A stretch of DNA of 64,000 bases from Prosapia bicincta (Eukaryota; Arthropoda; Insecta; Hemiptera; Cercopidae): assembly GCA_036971475.1 (NCBI GenBank), contig JBAIZL010000008.1, positions 10,193,395-10,257,394 of the forward strand. Direction: 5' to 3'. The position numbers were made by a program, and so were the translations under genes. The notes under the pieces are model-generated. The model was not told the DNA's origin and did no database searches. It saw only the letters and a program-made list of their open reading frames with translations. Below, one piece after another: positions 24,890 to 39,659 of the stretch (position 1 is the stretch's first letter; each line of letters opens with the position of its first letter).

Positions 24890-26032
24890 TTCTTCTCTGT
24901 TGAAGCTAGGTAAACTTTTCAGTTGAAGCTAGGTAAACTTATCTGTTAAGGTTCGGTAAACTTTTCACTTGAAGTTATGTAAACGTTTCAGTTGAAGCTA
25001 GGTAATCTTTTCTGTTAATGTTAGGTAACCTTTTCTGTTGAAGTTAGGTAAACTTATCTGTTAAGGTTCGGTAAACTTTTCACTTGAAGTTATGTAAAAG
25101 TTTCAGTTGAAGCTAGGTAAACTTTTCAGTTGAAACTAGGTAATCTTTTCTGTTAAGGTTAGGTAATCTTTTCAGTTGAAGCCAGGTAATCTTATCTGTT
25201 AGGGTTAGGTAACCTTTTCTGTTGAAGTTAGGAAAACTTTTCTTTTAAGGTTAGGTAACCTTTTCAGTTGAAGTTGGGTAAACTTTTCTGTTAAGGTTAG
25301 GTAATCTTTCCTGTTGAGGTTAGATAACCTTTTTTGTTGAGGTTAGGTAATCTTTTTTGTTGAAGTTAGGTAAAGCTTTCTGTTAAGGTTAGATAACCTT
25401 TTCAGTTGAAGTTGGGTAAACTTTTCTGTTAAGGTTAGGTAATCTTTTCAGTTGAAGTCAGGTAATCTTATCTGTTAGGGTTAGGTAACCTTTTCTGTTG
25501 AAGTTAGGAAAACTTTTCTTTTAAGGTTAGGTAACCTTTTCAGTTGAAGTTGGGTAAACTTTTCTGTTAAGGTTAGGTAATCTTTCCTGTTGAGGTTAGA
25601 TAACCTTTTTTGTTGAGGTTAGGTAATCTTTTTTGTTGACGTTAGGTAAAGCTTTCTGTTAAGGTTAAGTAACCTTTCCTATTGAGGTTAGATAACCTTT
25701 TCTGTTGAGGTTAGGTAATCTTTTTTGTTGAAGTTAGGTAAAACTTTCTGTTACGGTTAGGTAACCTTTTCTCTTGAAGTTAGTTAATATTTCCTGTAAA
25801 GTCAGTTTAGCTTTTCTGTTGAAGTTTAGAATCCTTTTCTGTTAAGGTTAAGCAACTTTTTGTGTTGAAGTTAAGAATCATTTTCTGTTAAGATTGGGTC
25901 ACCTTTTCTGTTGAAGCTAAGAATCCTTTTCTGTTACGGTTAGGTAATCTTTTCTCGTGAAGTTATCTAATCTTTTCTGTTAAGGTTAAACCTTTCCGGT
26001 TGAAGGTAGGTAACCTGTTCTGTTAACGTTGA
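24890..26032. repeat. 23-bp minisatellite with a 276-bp higher-order repeat
   Basis: The unit is GGTAAACTTTTCTGTTGAAG plus TTA (23 bp), about 49 copies, with frequent GTTAAGGTTAGGTAACCTTTT variants. A block that begins CTTATCTGTTAGGGTTAGG starts at 25191 and again at 25467, 276 bp apart, which is exactly 12 units. AGGTAACCT or AGGTTACCT dyads recur. It is not telomeric despite the repeated TTAGG string, because the period is 23. Confidence 0.92.
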
Positions 26033-27030
26033 GTGTAAGAGAAACTAATCATTTTTATACATTTTTGAAATATGGTTTTAGTTATTCTTACTTGTAAGTT
26101 CGAGGTATACAATTCACACTTAGTGTTTATTTATACATCTTAGTGACAAAGGGAACGTCCTCAATAAATACAATTAAGTTTTTGAATAATTTTGTTGAGT
26201 CAAGTTATTGTAAGCCAGCATGTAAAGACACTTTATGTGTATGTGAATCGGGAGAACAAGACGTCTTCATTTGATAATTCTAACAAGGCTTAACATGTTT
26301 AAAAAGCTCTTTGGCTACGTGTGCGATACTCACTTTATGTGTCCCGGAGATTTACGAAAACCAAACATGGAGATACTTTGGCTCTAACTGCTGTTTTTAT
26401 AAATTCAGATGTTATTTGAAGGTTATGTTTAATAATGTTCGATAAAATTGTATATTGTCAGAAATATCGTATATTAGGTTACAGTATGTGACAACGTATG
26501 ATTTCATACGACGACTGTTTTTATTGCTAGTGGCTTTATATATTCAAATATGTTTTTCTGTTACATTAACTTTACTTAATCTATTAAAATATTTTGCATT
26601 TCACATTTGTGTATTCACTTTACCAGAAAACTTTGTGTGAAACACATATTTTAATCAAACCAAAGTGAACAAGTTTGGAGATAACAAAATTTTATTTTTG
26701 AAAGATTCAAAACATAAACCGTGTTAGAATATTGGATATGTATAAATCGTGAAAGCTTCCAAATCCTGCAACTTTAAAACAAAAACGAGTGTATTTTTAC
26801 AGCCGTACAGTTTTTTCCACTGGCAACGCCGACATGATGTAATGACTCGCCAGATCGAACCTAACGGCACCGAATTTCCCTAGAGCTCCAACACTTACTT
26901 GCAACGAATGTTTTAATCACTAAAAGTGGCGCCAACGATGAGATTTCTCTCAGCGCAAGTAAACAAAATCCTTCTGTAGTACGCTTAAAAAATATTCTTT
27001 TAAGACTTTTTTAAATGTTTGTCCTGTCTG
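26033..27030. other. Unique AT-rich DNA
   Basis: No gene recognised. A 61-codon frame at 26455-26640 is hydrophobic but without ATG or family motif. A somewhat GC-richer patch at 26815-26960 has no recognisable content. Confidence 0.45.
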
Positions 27031-27035
<5 letters not shown>

Positions 27036-27082
<47 letters not shown>

Positions 27083-27083
27083 C

Positions 27084-27140
<57 letters not shown>
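27036..27140. repeat. (TA)n microsatellite with short interruptions
   Basis: About 105 bp of alternating TA broken by GTATATACATATACA in the centre. Confidence 0.95.
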
Positions 27141-27145
<5 letters not shown>

Positions 27146-27257
27146 TTATATATATTTTGAAAGCTTTCTAATCTAAGCGTTCTAAGAATAACCATTTACT
27201 TCTCTGAGATTTCTCCTGATCTTTATTGTCAGCATTGTCAAAAGCACGTTACGATAT

Positions 27258-27258
<1 letters not shown>

Positions 27259-27288
<30 letters not shown>
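27259..27288. repeat. (TA)n microsatellite
   Basis: About 30 bp of TA, lying 35 bp before the retrotransposon fragment. Confidence 0.95.
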
Positions 27289-27290
<2 letters not shown>

Positions 27291-27322
27291 AGTATTATCA
27301 TACAATAAGATATGGTATATAA

Positions 27323-27454
27323 CCTCCTGACATCTGTCCCCTATGTCTAGGAGAAAGAATGAACGGCCATCATCTGCCAAAGTGCCGAGAACTGGCGAAC
27401 ATAACTCCACAGTTGTCTCGTCTCTACTGGGAGGCTCGAAGCCGAGTAAAGTAA
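27323..27454 (+). pseudogene. Non-LTR retrotransposon ORF2, C-terminal zinc-knuckle end
   Basis: The frame reads PPDICPLCLGERMNGHHL, then PKCRELANITPQLSRLYW and EARSRVK before TAA at 27452-27454. CPLC...H....C fits the C-x2-C-x7-H-x4-C zinc knuckle found after the reverse transcriptase of many non-LTR (LINE-type) retrotransposons, and the closing SRLYWEARSRV is typical of such ORF ends. The knuckle helps bind nucleic acid during target-primed reverse transcription. Only 43 codons remain: a TAA lies directly upstream in frame, and TA repeats replace the rest. 5' truncation is usual for these elements and fits this copy. The following 450 bp are probably its 3' untranslated region. I cannot assign the clade. 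Confidence 0.75.
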
Positions 27455-27904
27455 GTAGAGGGCGGTAGAGGGTGTTCCAGTGATCTTCTCCGATTTAATA
27501 TTCTAGTACTACTGATTATGAGTAGTTATTGTTGCCTTGGAACCAAGTCCAAAGGCTTCCAGCTAAATCTGCTTCTGGCGGCCTGTGAGGCAGCCGGAGA
27601 GCTGTAGGTGGGACAGCTCGATGTGATTGACAGGTGCATCGTCGCCCTCCCTCTCTCACGCTCTTCATTTTAAGCTCTCTACACATGGAAGAGTTTCGGA
27701 CGTATCATGGAGCCCTCACTGTGAGTCAACACTTAATTTTATAAGCGCTCGATAACTTGCAGATCCCTGCTCTTCTCCAGAGAAACTACCCATATGTCTA
27801 TACGGGGTTTTGCACACCAGCAATTTATTGTAGGGGCTCAACCGACCCAAGAACGATCTTTCTATGGATCGTGGTAATATATAAGTTTGGTTTATAAGAT
27901 GTGT
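27455..27904. other. GC-richer spacer, probably retrotransposon 3' UTR, up to the satellite edge
   Basis: No further coding frame is recognised. Base composition is clearly richer in G+C than the flanks and falls back at about 27860, where TAATATATAAG leads into the first satellite monomer. No poly-A tail is visible. Confidence 0.45.
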
Positions 27905-30900
27905 ATATAAGTATTATAGGAGCTATCGCAATTGTCATATATTTGCTCTAAAAAAAATGCATGAATTATAGTTCATGGATTTTGCGATTTCTACAAAAAA
28001 TGGATTTCTCATTTAAAAGGCATAATAAACGCAGAATCGACCATATATTCGCATTGTGCACTTAGAATTGATCTATAATAAGTATTAGAGGAGCTATCGC
28101 AATTGTCATATATTTGCTCTAAAAAAAATGCATGAATTATAGTTCACGGATTTTGCGATTTCTACAAAAAATGGATTTCTCATTTAAAAGGCATAATAAA
28201 CGCAGAATCGACCATAGATTCGCATTGTGCACTTAGAATTGATCTATAATAAGTATTATAGGAGCTATCGTAATTGTCATATATTTGCTCTAAAAAAAAT
28301 GCATGAATTATAGTTCACGGATTTTGCGATTTCTACAAAAAATGGATTTCTCATTTAAAAGGCATAATAAACGCAGAATCGACCATAGATTCGCATTGTG
28401 CACTTAGAATTGATCTATAATAAGTATTATAGGAGCTATCGCAATTGTCATATATTTGCTCTAAAAAAATGCATGAATTATAGTTCATGGATTTTGCGAT
28501 TTCTACAAAAAATGGATTTCTCATTTAAAAGGCATAATAAACGCAGAATCGACCATAGATTCGCATTGTGCACTTAGAATTGATCTATAATAAGTATTAT
28601 AGGAGCTATCGCAATTGTCATATATTTGCTCTAAAACAATGCATGAATTATAGTTCATGGATTTTGCGATTTCTACAAGAAATGGATTTCTCATTTAAAA
28701 AGCATAATAAACGCAGAATCGACCATAGATTCGCATTGTGCACTTAGAATTGATCTATAATAAGTATTATAGGAGCTATCGCAATTGTCATATATTTGCT
28801 CAAAAAAATGCATGAATTATAGTTCACGGATTTTGCGATTTCTACAAGAAATGGATTTCTCATTTAAAAAGCATAATAAACGCAGAATCGACCATAGATT
28901 CGCATTGTGCACTTAGAATTGATCTATAATAAGTATTATAGGAGCTATCGCAATTGTCATATATTTGCTCTAAAACAATGCATGAATTATAGTTCACGGA
29001 TTTTGCGATTTCTACAAGAAATGGATTTCTCATTTAAAAAGCATAATAAACGCAGAATCGACCATAGATTCGCATTGTGCTCTTAGAATTGATCTATAAT
29101 AAGTATTATAGGTGCTATCGCAATTGTCATATATTTGCTCTAAAAAAAATGCATGAATTATAGTTCATGGATTTTGCGATTTCTACAAAAAATGGATTTC
29201 TCATTCAAAAGGCATAATAAACGCAGAATCGACCATAGATTCGCATTGTGCACTTAGAATTGATCTATAATAAGTATAATAGGAGCTATCATAATTACCA
29301 TCAAATTGCTCCAAAAAAAATGCATGAATTATAGTTCATGGATTTTGCGATTTCTGCAAAAAATGGATTTCTCATTTAAAAGGCATAATAAACGCAGAAT
29401 CGACCATAGATTCGCATTGTGCACTTAGAATTGATCTATAATAAGTATTATAGGAGCTATCGCAATTGTCATATATTTGCTCTAAAAAAATGCATGAATT
29501 ATAGTTCACGGATTTTGCGATTTCTACAAGAAATGGATTTCTCATTTAAAAAGCATAATAAACGCAGAATCGACCATAGATTCGCATTGTGCTCTTAGAA
29601 TTGATCTATAATAAGTATTATAGGTGCTATCGCAATTGTCATATATTTGCTCTAAAAAAAATGCATGAATTATAGTTCATGGATTTTGCGATTTCTACAA
29701 AAAATGGATTTCTCATTCAAAAGGCATAATAAACGCAGAATCGACCATAGATTCGCATTGTGCACTTAGAATTGATCTATAATAAGTATAATAGGAGCTA
29801 TCATAATTACCATCAAATTGCTCCAAAAAAAATGCATGAATTATAGTTCATGGATTTTGCGATTTCTGCAAAAAATGGATTTCTCATTTAAAAGGCATAA
29901 TAAACGCAGAATCGACCATAGATTCGCATTGTGCACTTAGAATTGATCTATAATAAGTATTATAGGAGCTATCGCAATTGTCATATATTTGCTCTAAAAA
30001 AAATGCATGAATTATAGTTCATGGATTTTGCGATTTCTACAAAAAATGGATTTCTCATTTAAAAGGCATAATAAACGCAGAATCGACCATAGATTGGCAT
30101 TGTGCACTTAGAATTGATCTATAATAAGTATTATAGGAGCTATCGCAATTGTCATATATTTGCTCTAAAAAAAATGCATGCATTATAGTTCATGGATTTT
30201 GCGATTTCTACAAAAAATGGATTTCTCATTTAAAAGGCATAATAAACGCAGAATCGACCATAGATTCGCATTGTGCACTTAGAATTGATCTATAATAAGT
30301 ATTATAGGAGCTATCGCAATTGTCATATATTTGCTCTAAAAAAAATGCATGAATTATAGTTCATGGATTTTGCGATTTCTACAAAAAATGGATTTCTCAT
30401 TTAAAAGGCATAATAAACGCAGAATCGACCATAGATTCGCATTGTGCACTTAGAATTGATCTATAATAAGTATTATAGGAGCTATCGCAATTGTCATATA
30501 TTTGCTCTAAAAAAAATGCATGAATTATAGTTCATGGATTTTGCGATTTCTACAAAAATGGATTTCTCATTTAAAAGGCATAATAAACGCAGAATCGACC
30601 ATAGATTCGCATTGTGCACTTAGAAATGATCAATAATAAGTATTATAGGAGCTATCGCAATTGTCATATATTTGCTCTAAAAAAAATGCATGAATTATAG
30701 TTCATGGATTTTGCGATTTCTACAAAAAATGGATTTCTCATTTAAAAGGCATAATAAACGCAGAATCGACCATAGATTCGCATTGTGCACTTAGAATTGA
30801 TCTATAATAAGTATTATAGGAGCTATTGTAATTACCATCAAATTGCTCCAAAAAAAAATGCATGAATTATAGTTCATGGATTTTGCGATTTCTGCAAAAA

Positions 30901-32999
30901 ATGGATTTCTCATTTAAAAGGCATAATAAACGCAGAATCGACCATAGATTCGCATTGTGCACTTAGAATTGATCTATAATAAGTATTATAGGAGCTATCG
31001 CAATTGTCATATATTTGCTCTAAAAAAAATGCATGAATTATAGTTCATGGATTTTGCGATTTCTACAAAAAATGGATTTCTCATTTAAAAGGCATAATAA
31101 ACGCAGAATCGACCATAGATTCGCATTGTGCACTTAGAATTGATCTATAATAAGTATTATAGGAGCTATCGCAATTGTCATATATTTGCTCTAAAAAAAA
31201 TGCATGAATTATAGTTCATGGATTTTGCGATTTCTACAAAAAATGGATTTCTCATTTAAAAGGCATAATAAACGCAGAATCGACCATAGATTCGCATTGT
31301 GCACTTAGAAATGATCTATAATAAGTATTATAGGAGCTATCGCAATTGTCATATATTTGCTCTAAAAAAAATGCTTGAATTATAGTTCATGGATTTTGCG
31401 ATTTCTACAAAAATGGATTTCTCATTTAAAAGGCATAATAAACGCAGAATCGACCATAGATTCGCATTGTGCACTTAGAATTGATCTATAATAAGTATTA
31501 TAGGAGCTATCGCAATTGTCATATATTTGCTCTAAAAAAAATGCATGAATTATAGTTCATGGATTTTGCGATTTCTACAAAAAATGGATTTCTCATTTAA
31601 AAGGCATAATAAACGCAGAATCGACCATAGATTCGCATTGTGCACTTAGAATTGATCTATAATAAGTATTATAGGAGCTATCGCAATTGTCATATATTTT
31701 CTCTAAAAAAAATGCATGATTTTAGTTCATGGATTTTGCGATTTCTACAAAAAATGGATTTCTCATTTAAAAGGCATAATAAACGCAGAATCGACCATAG
31801 ATTCGCATTGTGCACTTAGAATTGATCTATAATAAGTATTATAGGAGCTATCGCAATTGTCATATATTTGCTCTAAAAAAAATGCATGAATTATAGTTCA
31901 TGGATTTTGCGATTTCTACAAAAAATGGATTTCTCATTTAAAAGGCATAATAAACGCAGAATCGACCATAGATTCGCATTGTGCACTTAGAATTGATCTA
32001 TAATAAGTATTATAGGAGCTATCGCAATTGTCATATATTTGCTCTAAAAAAAATACATGAATTATAGTTCATGGATTTTGCGATTTCTAAAAAAAATGGA
32101 TTTCTCATTTAAAAGGCATAATAAACGCAGAATCGACCGTAGATTCCCATTGTGCACTTAGAATTGATCTATCATAAGTATTATAGGAGCTATCGCAATT
32201 GTCATATATTAGCTCTAAAAAATGCATGAATTATAGTTCATGGATCTTGCGATTTCTACAAAAAATGGATTTCTCATTTAAAAGGCATAATAAACGCAGA
32301 ATCGACCATAGATCGCATTGTGCACTTAGAATTGATCTATAATAAGTATTATAGGAGCTATCGCAATTGTCATATATTTGCTCTAAAAAAAATGCATGAA
32401 TTATAGTTCACGGATTTTGCGATTTCTACAAAAAATGGATTTCTCATTTAAAAGGCATAATAAACGCAGAATCGACCATAGATTCGCATTGTGCACTTAG
32501 AATTGATCTATAATAAGTATTATAGGAGCTATCGTAATTGTCATATATTTGCTCTAAAAAAAATGCATGAATTATAGTTAACGGATTTTGCGATTTCTAC
32601 AAAAAATGGATTTCTCATTTAAAAGGCATAATAAACGCAGAATCGACCATAGATTCGCATTGTGCACTTAGAATTGATCTATAATAAGTATTATAGGAGC
32701 TATCGCAATTGTCATATATTTGCTCTAAAACAATGCATGAATTATAGTTCATGGATTTTGCGATTTCTACAAGAAATGGATTTCTCATTTAAAAAGCATA
32801 ATAAACGCAGAATCGACCATAGATTCGCATTGTGCACTTAGAATTGATCTATAATAAGTATTATAGGAGCTATCGCAATTGTCAAATATTTGCTCAAAAA
32901 AATGCATGAATTATAGTTCACGGATTTTGCGATTTCTACAAGAAATGGATTTCTCATTTAAAAAGCATAATAAACGCAGAATCGACCATAGATTCGCAT

Positions 33000-35900
33000 T
33001 GTGCACTTAGAATTGATCTATAATAAGTATTATAGGAGCTATCGCAATTGTCATATATTTGCTCTAAAAAAATGCATGAATTATAGTTCACGGATTTTGC
33101 GATTTCTACAAGAAATGGATTTCTCATTTAAAAAGCATAATAAACGCAGAATCGACCATAGATTCGCATTGTGCTCTTAGAATTGATCTATAATAAGTAT
33201 TATAGGTGCTATCGCAATTGTCATATATTTGCTCTAAAAAAATGCATGAATTATAGTTCACGGATTTTGCGATTTCTACAAGAAATGGATTTCTCATTTA
33301 AAAAGCATAATAAACGCAGAATCGACCATAGATTCGCATTGTGCACTTAGAATTGATCTATAATAAGTATTATAGGAGCTATGGCAATTGTCATATATTT
33401 GCTCTAAAAAAATGCATGAATTATAGTTCATGGATTTTGCGATTTCTACAAGAAATGGATTTCTCATTTAAAAAGCATAATAAACGCAGAATCGACCATA
33501 GATTCGCATTGTGCTCTTAGAATTGATCTATAATAAGTATTATAGGAGCTATGGCAATTGTCATATATTTGCTCTAAAAAAAATGCATGAATTATAGTTC
33601 ATGGATTTTGCGATTTCTACAAAAAAATGGATTTCTCATTTAAAAGGCATAATAAACGCAGAATCGACTATAGATTCGCATTGTGCACTTAGAAATGATC
33701 TATAATAAGTATTATAGGAGCTATCGCAATTGTCATATATTTGCTCTAAAAAAATGCATGAATTATAGTTCACGGATTTTGCGATTTCTACAAGAGATGG
33801 ATTTCCCATTTAAAAAGCATAATAAACGCAGAATCGACCATAGATTCGCATTGTGCTCTTAGAATTGATCTATAATAAGTATTATAGGAGCTATGGCAAT
33901 TGTCATATATTTGCTCTAAAAAAATGCATGAATTATAGTTCACGGATTTTGCGATTTCTACAAGAAATGGATTTCTCATTTAAAAAGCATAATAAACGCA
34001 GAATCGACCATAGATTCGCATTGTGGTCTTAGAATTGATCTATAATAAGTATTATAGGAGCTATGGCAATTGTCATATATTTGCTCTAAAAAAAATGCAT
34101 GAATTATAGTTCACGGATTTTGCGATTTCTACAAGAAATGGATTTCTCATTTAAAAAGCATAATAAACGCAGAATCGACCATAGATTCGCATTGTGCTCT
34201 TAGAATTGATCTATAATAATTATTATAGGAGCTATGGCAATTGTCATATATTTGCTCTAAAAAAAATGCATGAATTATAGTTCACGGATTTTGCGATTTC
34301 TACAAGAAATGGATTTCTCATTTAAAAAGCATAATAAACGCAGAATCGACCATAGATTCGCATTGTGCTCTTAGAATTGATCTATAATAAGTATTATAGG
34401 AGCTATGGCAATTGTCATATATTTGCTCTAAAAAAAATGCATGAATTATAGTTCACGGATTTTGCGGTTTCTACAAGAAATGGATTTCTCATTTAAAAAG
34501 CATAATAAACGCAGAATCGACCATAGATTCGCATTGTGCTCTTAGAATTGATCTATAATAAGTATTATAGGAGCTATGGCAATTGTCATATATTTGCTCT
34601 AAAAAAAATGCATGAATTATAGTTCATGGAATTTGCGATTTCTACAAGAAATGGATTTCTCATTTAAAAAGCATAATAAACGTGGAATCGACCATAGATT
34701 CGCATTGTGCACTTAGAATTGATCTATAATAAGTATTATAGGAGCTATCGCAATTGTCATATATTTGCTCTAAAAAAAATGCATGAATTATAGTTCATGG
34801 ATTTTGCGATTTCTACAAAAAAATGGATTTCTCATTTAAAAGGCATAATAAACGCAGAATCGACCATAGATTCGCATTGTGCACTTAGAATTGATCTATA
34901 ATAAGTATTATAGGAGCTATGGCAATTGTCATATATTTGCTCTAAAAAAAATGCATGTATTATAGTTCATGGAATTTGCGATTTCTACAAGAAATGGATT
35001 TCTCATTTAAAAAGCATAATAAACGCAGAATCGACCATAGATTCGCATTGTGCACTTAGAATTGATCTATAATAAGTATTATAGGAGCTATGGCAATTGT
35101 CATATATTTGCTCTAAAAAAAATGCATGAATTATAGTTCATGGATTTTGCGATTTCTACAAAAAAATGGATTTCTCATTTAAAAGGCATAATAAACGCAG
35201 AATCGACCATAGATTCGCATTGTGCACTTAGAATTGATCTATAATAAGTATTATAGGAGCTATGGCAATTGTCATATATTTGCTCTAAAAAAAATGCATG
35301 AATTATAGTTCATGGATTTTGCGATTTCTACAAAAAAATGGATTTCTCATTTAAAAGGCATAATAAACGCAGAATCGACTATAGATTCGCATTGTGCTCT
35401 TAGAATTGATCTATAATAAGTATTATAGGAGCTATGGCAATTGTCATATATTTGCTCTAAAATAAATGCATGAATTATAGTTCATGGATTTTGCGATTTT
35501 TACAAGAAATGGATTTCTCATTTAAAAAGCATAATAAACGCAGAATCGACCATAGATTCGCATTGTGCTCTTAGAATTGATCTATAATAAGTATTATAGG
35601 AGCTATGGCAATTGTCATATATTTGCTCTAAAAAAAATGCATGAATTATAGTTCACGGATTTTGCGATTTCTACAAGAAATGGATTTCTCATTTAAAAAT
35701 CATAATAAACGTAGAATCGACCATAGATTCGCATTGTGCACTTAGAATTGATCTATAATAAGTATTATAGGAGCTATGGCAATTGTCATATATTTGCTCT
35801 AAAAAAAATGCATGAATTATAGTTCATGGATTTTGCGATTTCTACAAAAAAATGGATTTCTCATTTAAAAGGCATAATAAACGCAGAATCGACTATAGAT

Positions 35901-37960
35901 TCGCATTGTGCTCTTAGAATTGATCTATAATAAGTATTATAGGAGCTATGGCAATTGTCATATATTTGCTCTAAAATAAATGCATGAATTATAGTTCATG
36001 GATTTTGCGATTTTTACAAGAAATGGATTTCTCATTTAAAAAGCATAATAAACGCAGAATCGACCATAGATTCGCATTGTGCTCTTAGAATTGATCTATA
36101 ATAAGTATTATAGGAGCTATGGCAATTGTCATATATTTGCTCTAAAAAAAATGCATGAATTATAGTTCATGGATTTTGCGATTTCTACAAAAAAATGGAT
36201 TTCTCATTTAAAAGGCATAATAAACGCAGAATCGACTATAGATTCGCATTGTGCTCTTAGAATTGATCTATAATAAGTATTATAGGAGCTATGGCAATTG
36301 TCATATATTTGCTCTAAAATAAATGCATGAATTATAGTTCATGGATTTTGCGATTTTTACAAGAAATGGATTTCTCATTTAAAAAGCATAATAAACGCAG
36401 AATCGACCATAGATTCGCATTGTGCTCTTAGAATTGATCTATAATAAGTATTATAGGAGCTATGGCAATTGTCATATATTTGCTCTAAAAAAAATGCATG
36501 AATTATAGTTCACGGATTTTGCGATTTCTACAAGAAATGGATTTCTCATTTAAAAATCATAATAAACGCAGAATCGACCATAGATTCGCGTTGTGCTCTT
36601 AGAATTGATCTATAATAAGTATTATAGGAGCTATGGCAATTGTCATATATTTGCTCTAAAATAAATGCATGAATTATAGTTAATGGATTTTGCGATTCTT
36701 ACAAGAAATAGATTTCTCATTTAAAAAGCATAATAAACGCAGAATCGACCATAGATTCGCATTGTGCTCTTAGAATTGATCTATAATAAGTATTATAGGA
36801 GCTATGGCAATTGTCATATATTTGCTCTAAAATAAATGCATGAATTATAGTTAATGGATTTTGCGATTCTTACAAGAAATAGATTTGTCATTTAAAAAGC
36901 ATAATAAACGCAGAATCGACCATAGATTCGCATTGTGCTCTTAGAATTGATCTATAATAAGTATTATAGGAGCTATGGCAATTGTCATATATTAGCTCTA
37001 AAATAAATGCATGAATTATAGTTCACGGATTTTGCGATTTCTACAAAAAATGGATTTCTCATTTAAAAGGCATAATAAACGCAGAATCGACCATAGATTC
37101 GCATTGTGCTCTTAGAATTGATCTATAATAAGTATTATAGGAGCTATGGCAATTGTCATATATTTGCTCTAAAAAAAATGCATGAATTATAGTTCATGGA
37201 TTTTGCGATTTCTACAAGAAATGGATTTCTCATTTAAAAAGCATAATAAACGCAGAATCGACCATAGATTCGCATTGTGCTCTTAGAATTGATCTATAAT
37301 AAGTATTATAGGAGCTATGGCAATTGTCATATATTTGCTCTAAAATAAATGCATGAATTATAGTTCATGGATTTTGTGATTTCTACAAGAAATGGATTTC
37401 TCATTTAAAAAGCATAATAAACGCAGAATCGACCATAGATTCGCATTGTGCTCTTAGAATTGATCTATAATAAGTATTATAGGAGCTATGGCAATTGTCA
37501 TATATTTGCTCTAAAAAAAATGCATGAATTAGAGTTCATGGATTTTGCGATTTCTACAAGAAATGGATTTCTCATTTAAAAAGCATAATAAACGCAGAAT
37601 CGACCATATATTCGCATTGTGCTCTTAGAATTGATCTATAATAAGTATTATAGGAGCTATGGAATTGTCATATATTTGCTCTAAAAAAAATGCATGAATT
37701 ATAGTTAATGGATTTTGCGATTTCTACAAAAAATGGATTTCTCATTTAAAAGGCATAATAAACGCAGAATCGACCATAGATTCGCATTGAGCTCTTAGAA
37801 TTGATCTATAATAAGTATTATAGGAGCTATCGCAATTGTCATATATTTGCTCTAAAAAAATGCATGAATTATAGTTAATGGATTTTGCGATTTCTACAAG
37901 AAATGGATTTCTCATTTAAAAAGCATAATAAACGCAGAATCGACCATAATTTCGCATTGT
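33000..37960. repeat. Satellite domain rich in monomer type B
   Basis: Most monomers here carry a linked set: GAGCTATGGCAATTG instead of ATCGCAATTG, ACAAGAAATGG instead of ACAAAAAATGG, TTTAAAAAGC instead of TTTAAAAGGC, and GTGCTCTTAG instead of GTGCACTTAG. Type A monomers are interspersed. A short repeated cassette with TAAAATAAATGC and TTTTTACAAG recurs near 35460, 35970 and 36315. Confidence 0.8.
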
Positions 37961-39659
37961 GCTCTTAGAATTGATCTATAATAAGTATTATAGGAGCTAT
38001 GGCAATTGTCATATATTTGCTCTAAAAAAAATGCATGAATTATAGTTCATGGATTTTGCGATTTCTACAAAAAATGGATTTCTCATTTAAAAGGCATAAT
38101 AAACGCAGAATCGACCATATATTCGCATTGTGCACTTAGAATTGATCTATAATAAGTATTATAGGAGCTATGGCAATTGTCATATATTTGCTCTAAAAAA
38201 TGCATGAATTATAGTTCATGGATTTTGCGATTTCTACAAAAAATGGATTTCTCATTTAAAAGGCATAATAAACGCAGAATCGACCATAGATTCGCATTGT
38301 GCACTTAGAATTGATCTATAATAAGTATTATAGGAGCTATGGCAATTGTCATATATTTGCTCTAAAAAATGCATGAATTATAGTTCATGGATTTTGCTAT
38401 TTCTACAAAAAATGGATTTCTCATTTAAAAAGCATAATAAACGCAGAATCGACCGTAGATTCGCATTGTGCACTTAGAATTGATCTATAATAAGTATTAT
38501 AGGAGCTATGGCAATTGTCATATATTTGCTCTAAAAAATGCATGAATTATAGTTCATGGATTTTGCTATTTCTACAAAAAATGGATTTCTCATTTAAAAG
38601 GCATAATAAACGCAGAATCGACCATAGATTCGCATTGTGCACTTAGAAATGATCTATAATAAGTATTATAGGAGCTATCGCAATTGTCATATATTTGCTC
38701 TAAAAAAAATGCATGAATTATAGTTCATGGATTTTGCGATTTCTAAAAAAAATGGATTTCTCATTTAAAAGGCATAATAAACGCAGAATCGACCGTAGAT
38801 TCGCATTGTGCACTTAGAATTGATCTATCATAAGTATTATAGGAGCTATCGCAATTGTCATATATTAGCTCTAAAAAATGCATGAATTATAGTTCATGGA
38901 TCTTGCGATTTCTACAAAAAATGGATTTCTCATTTAAAAGGCATAATAAACGCAGAATCGACCATAGATCGCATTGTGCACTTAGAATTGATCTATAATA
39001 AGTATTATAGGAGCTATCGCAATTGTCATATATTTGCTCTAAAAAAAATGCATGAATTATAGTTCATGGATTTTGCGATTTCTACAATAAATGGATTTCT
39101 CATTTAAAAGGCATAATAAACGCAGAATCGACCATAGATTCGCATTGTGCACTTAGAATTGATCTATAATAAGTATTATAGGAGCTATCGCAATTGTCAT
39201 ATATTTGCTCTAATAAAAATGCATGAATTATAGTTCATGGATTTTGCGATTTCTACCAAAAATGGATTTCTCATTTAAAAAGCAAAATAAACGCAGAATC
39301 GACCGTAGATTCGCATTGTGCACTTAGAATTGATCTATCATAAGTATTATAGGAGCTATCGCAATTGTCATATATTAGCTCTAAAAAATGCATGAATTAT
39401 AGTTCATGGATTTTGCGATTTCTACAAAAAATGGATTTCTCATTTAAAAGGCATAATAAACGCAGAATCGACCATAGATTCGCATTGTGCACTTAGAAAT
39501 GATCTATAATAAGTATTATAGGAGCTATCGCAATTGTCATATATTTGCTCTAAAAAAAATGCATGAATTATAGTTCATGGATTTTGCGATTTCTACAAAA
39601 AATGGATTTCTCATTTAAAAAGCATAATAAACGCAGAATCGACCATAGATTCGCATTGT

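Noticed and set aside
24890..26032. Interstitial telomere from TTAGG strings
   Set aside because: TTAGG recurs only once per 23-bp unit, not as a 5-bp tandem.
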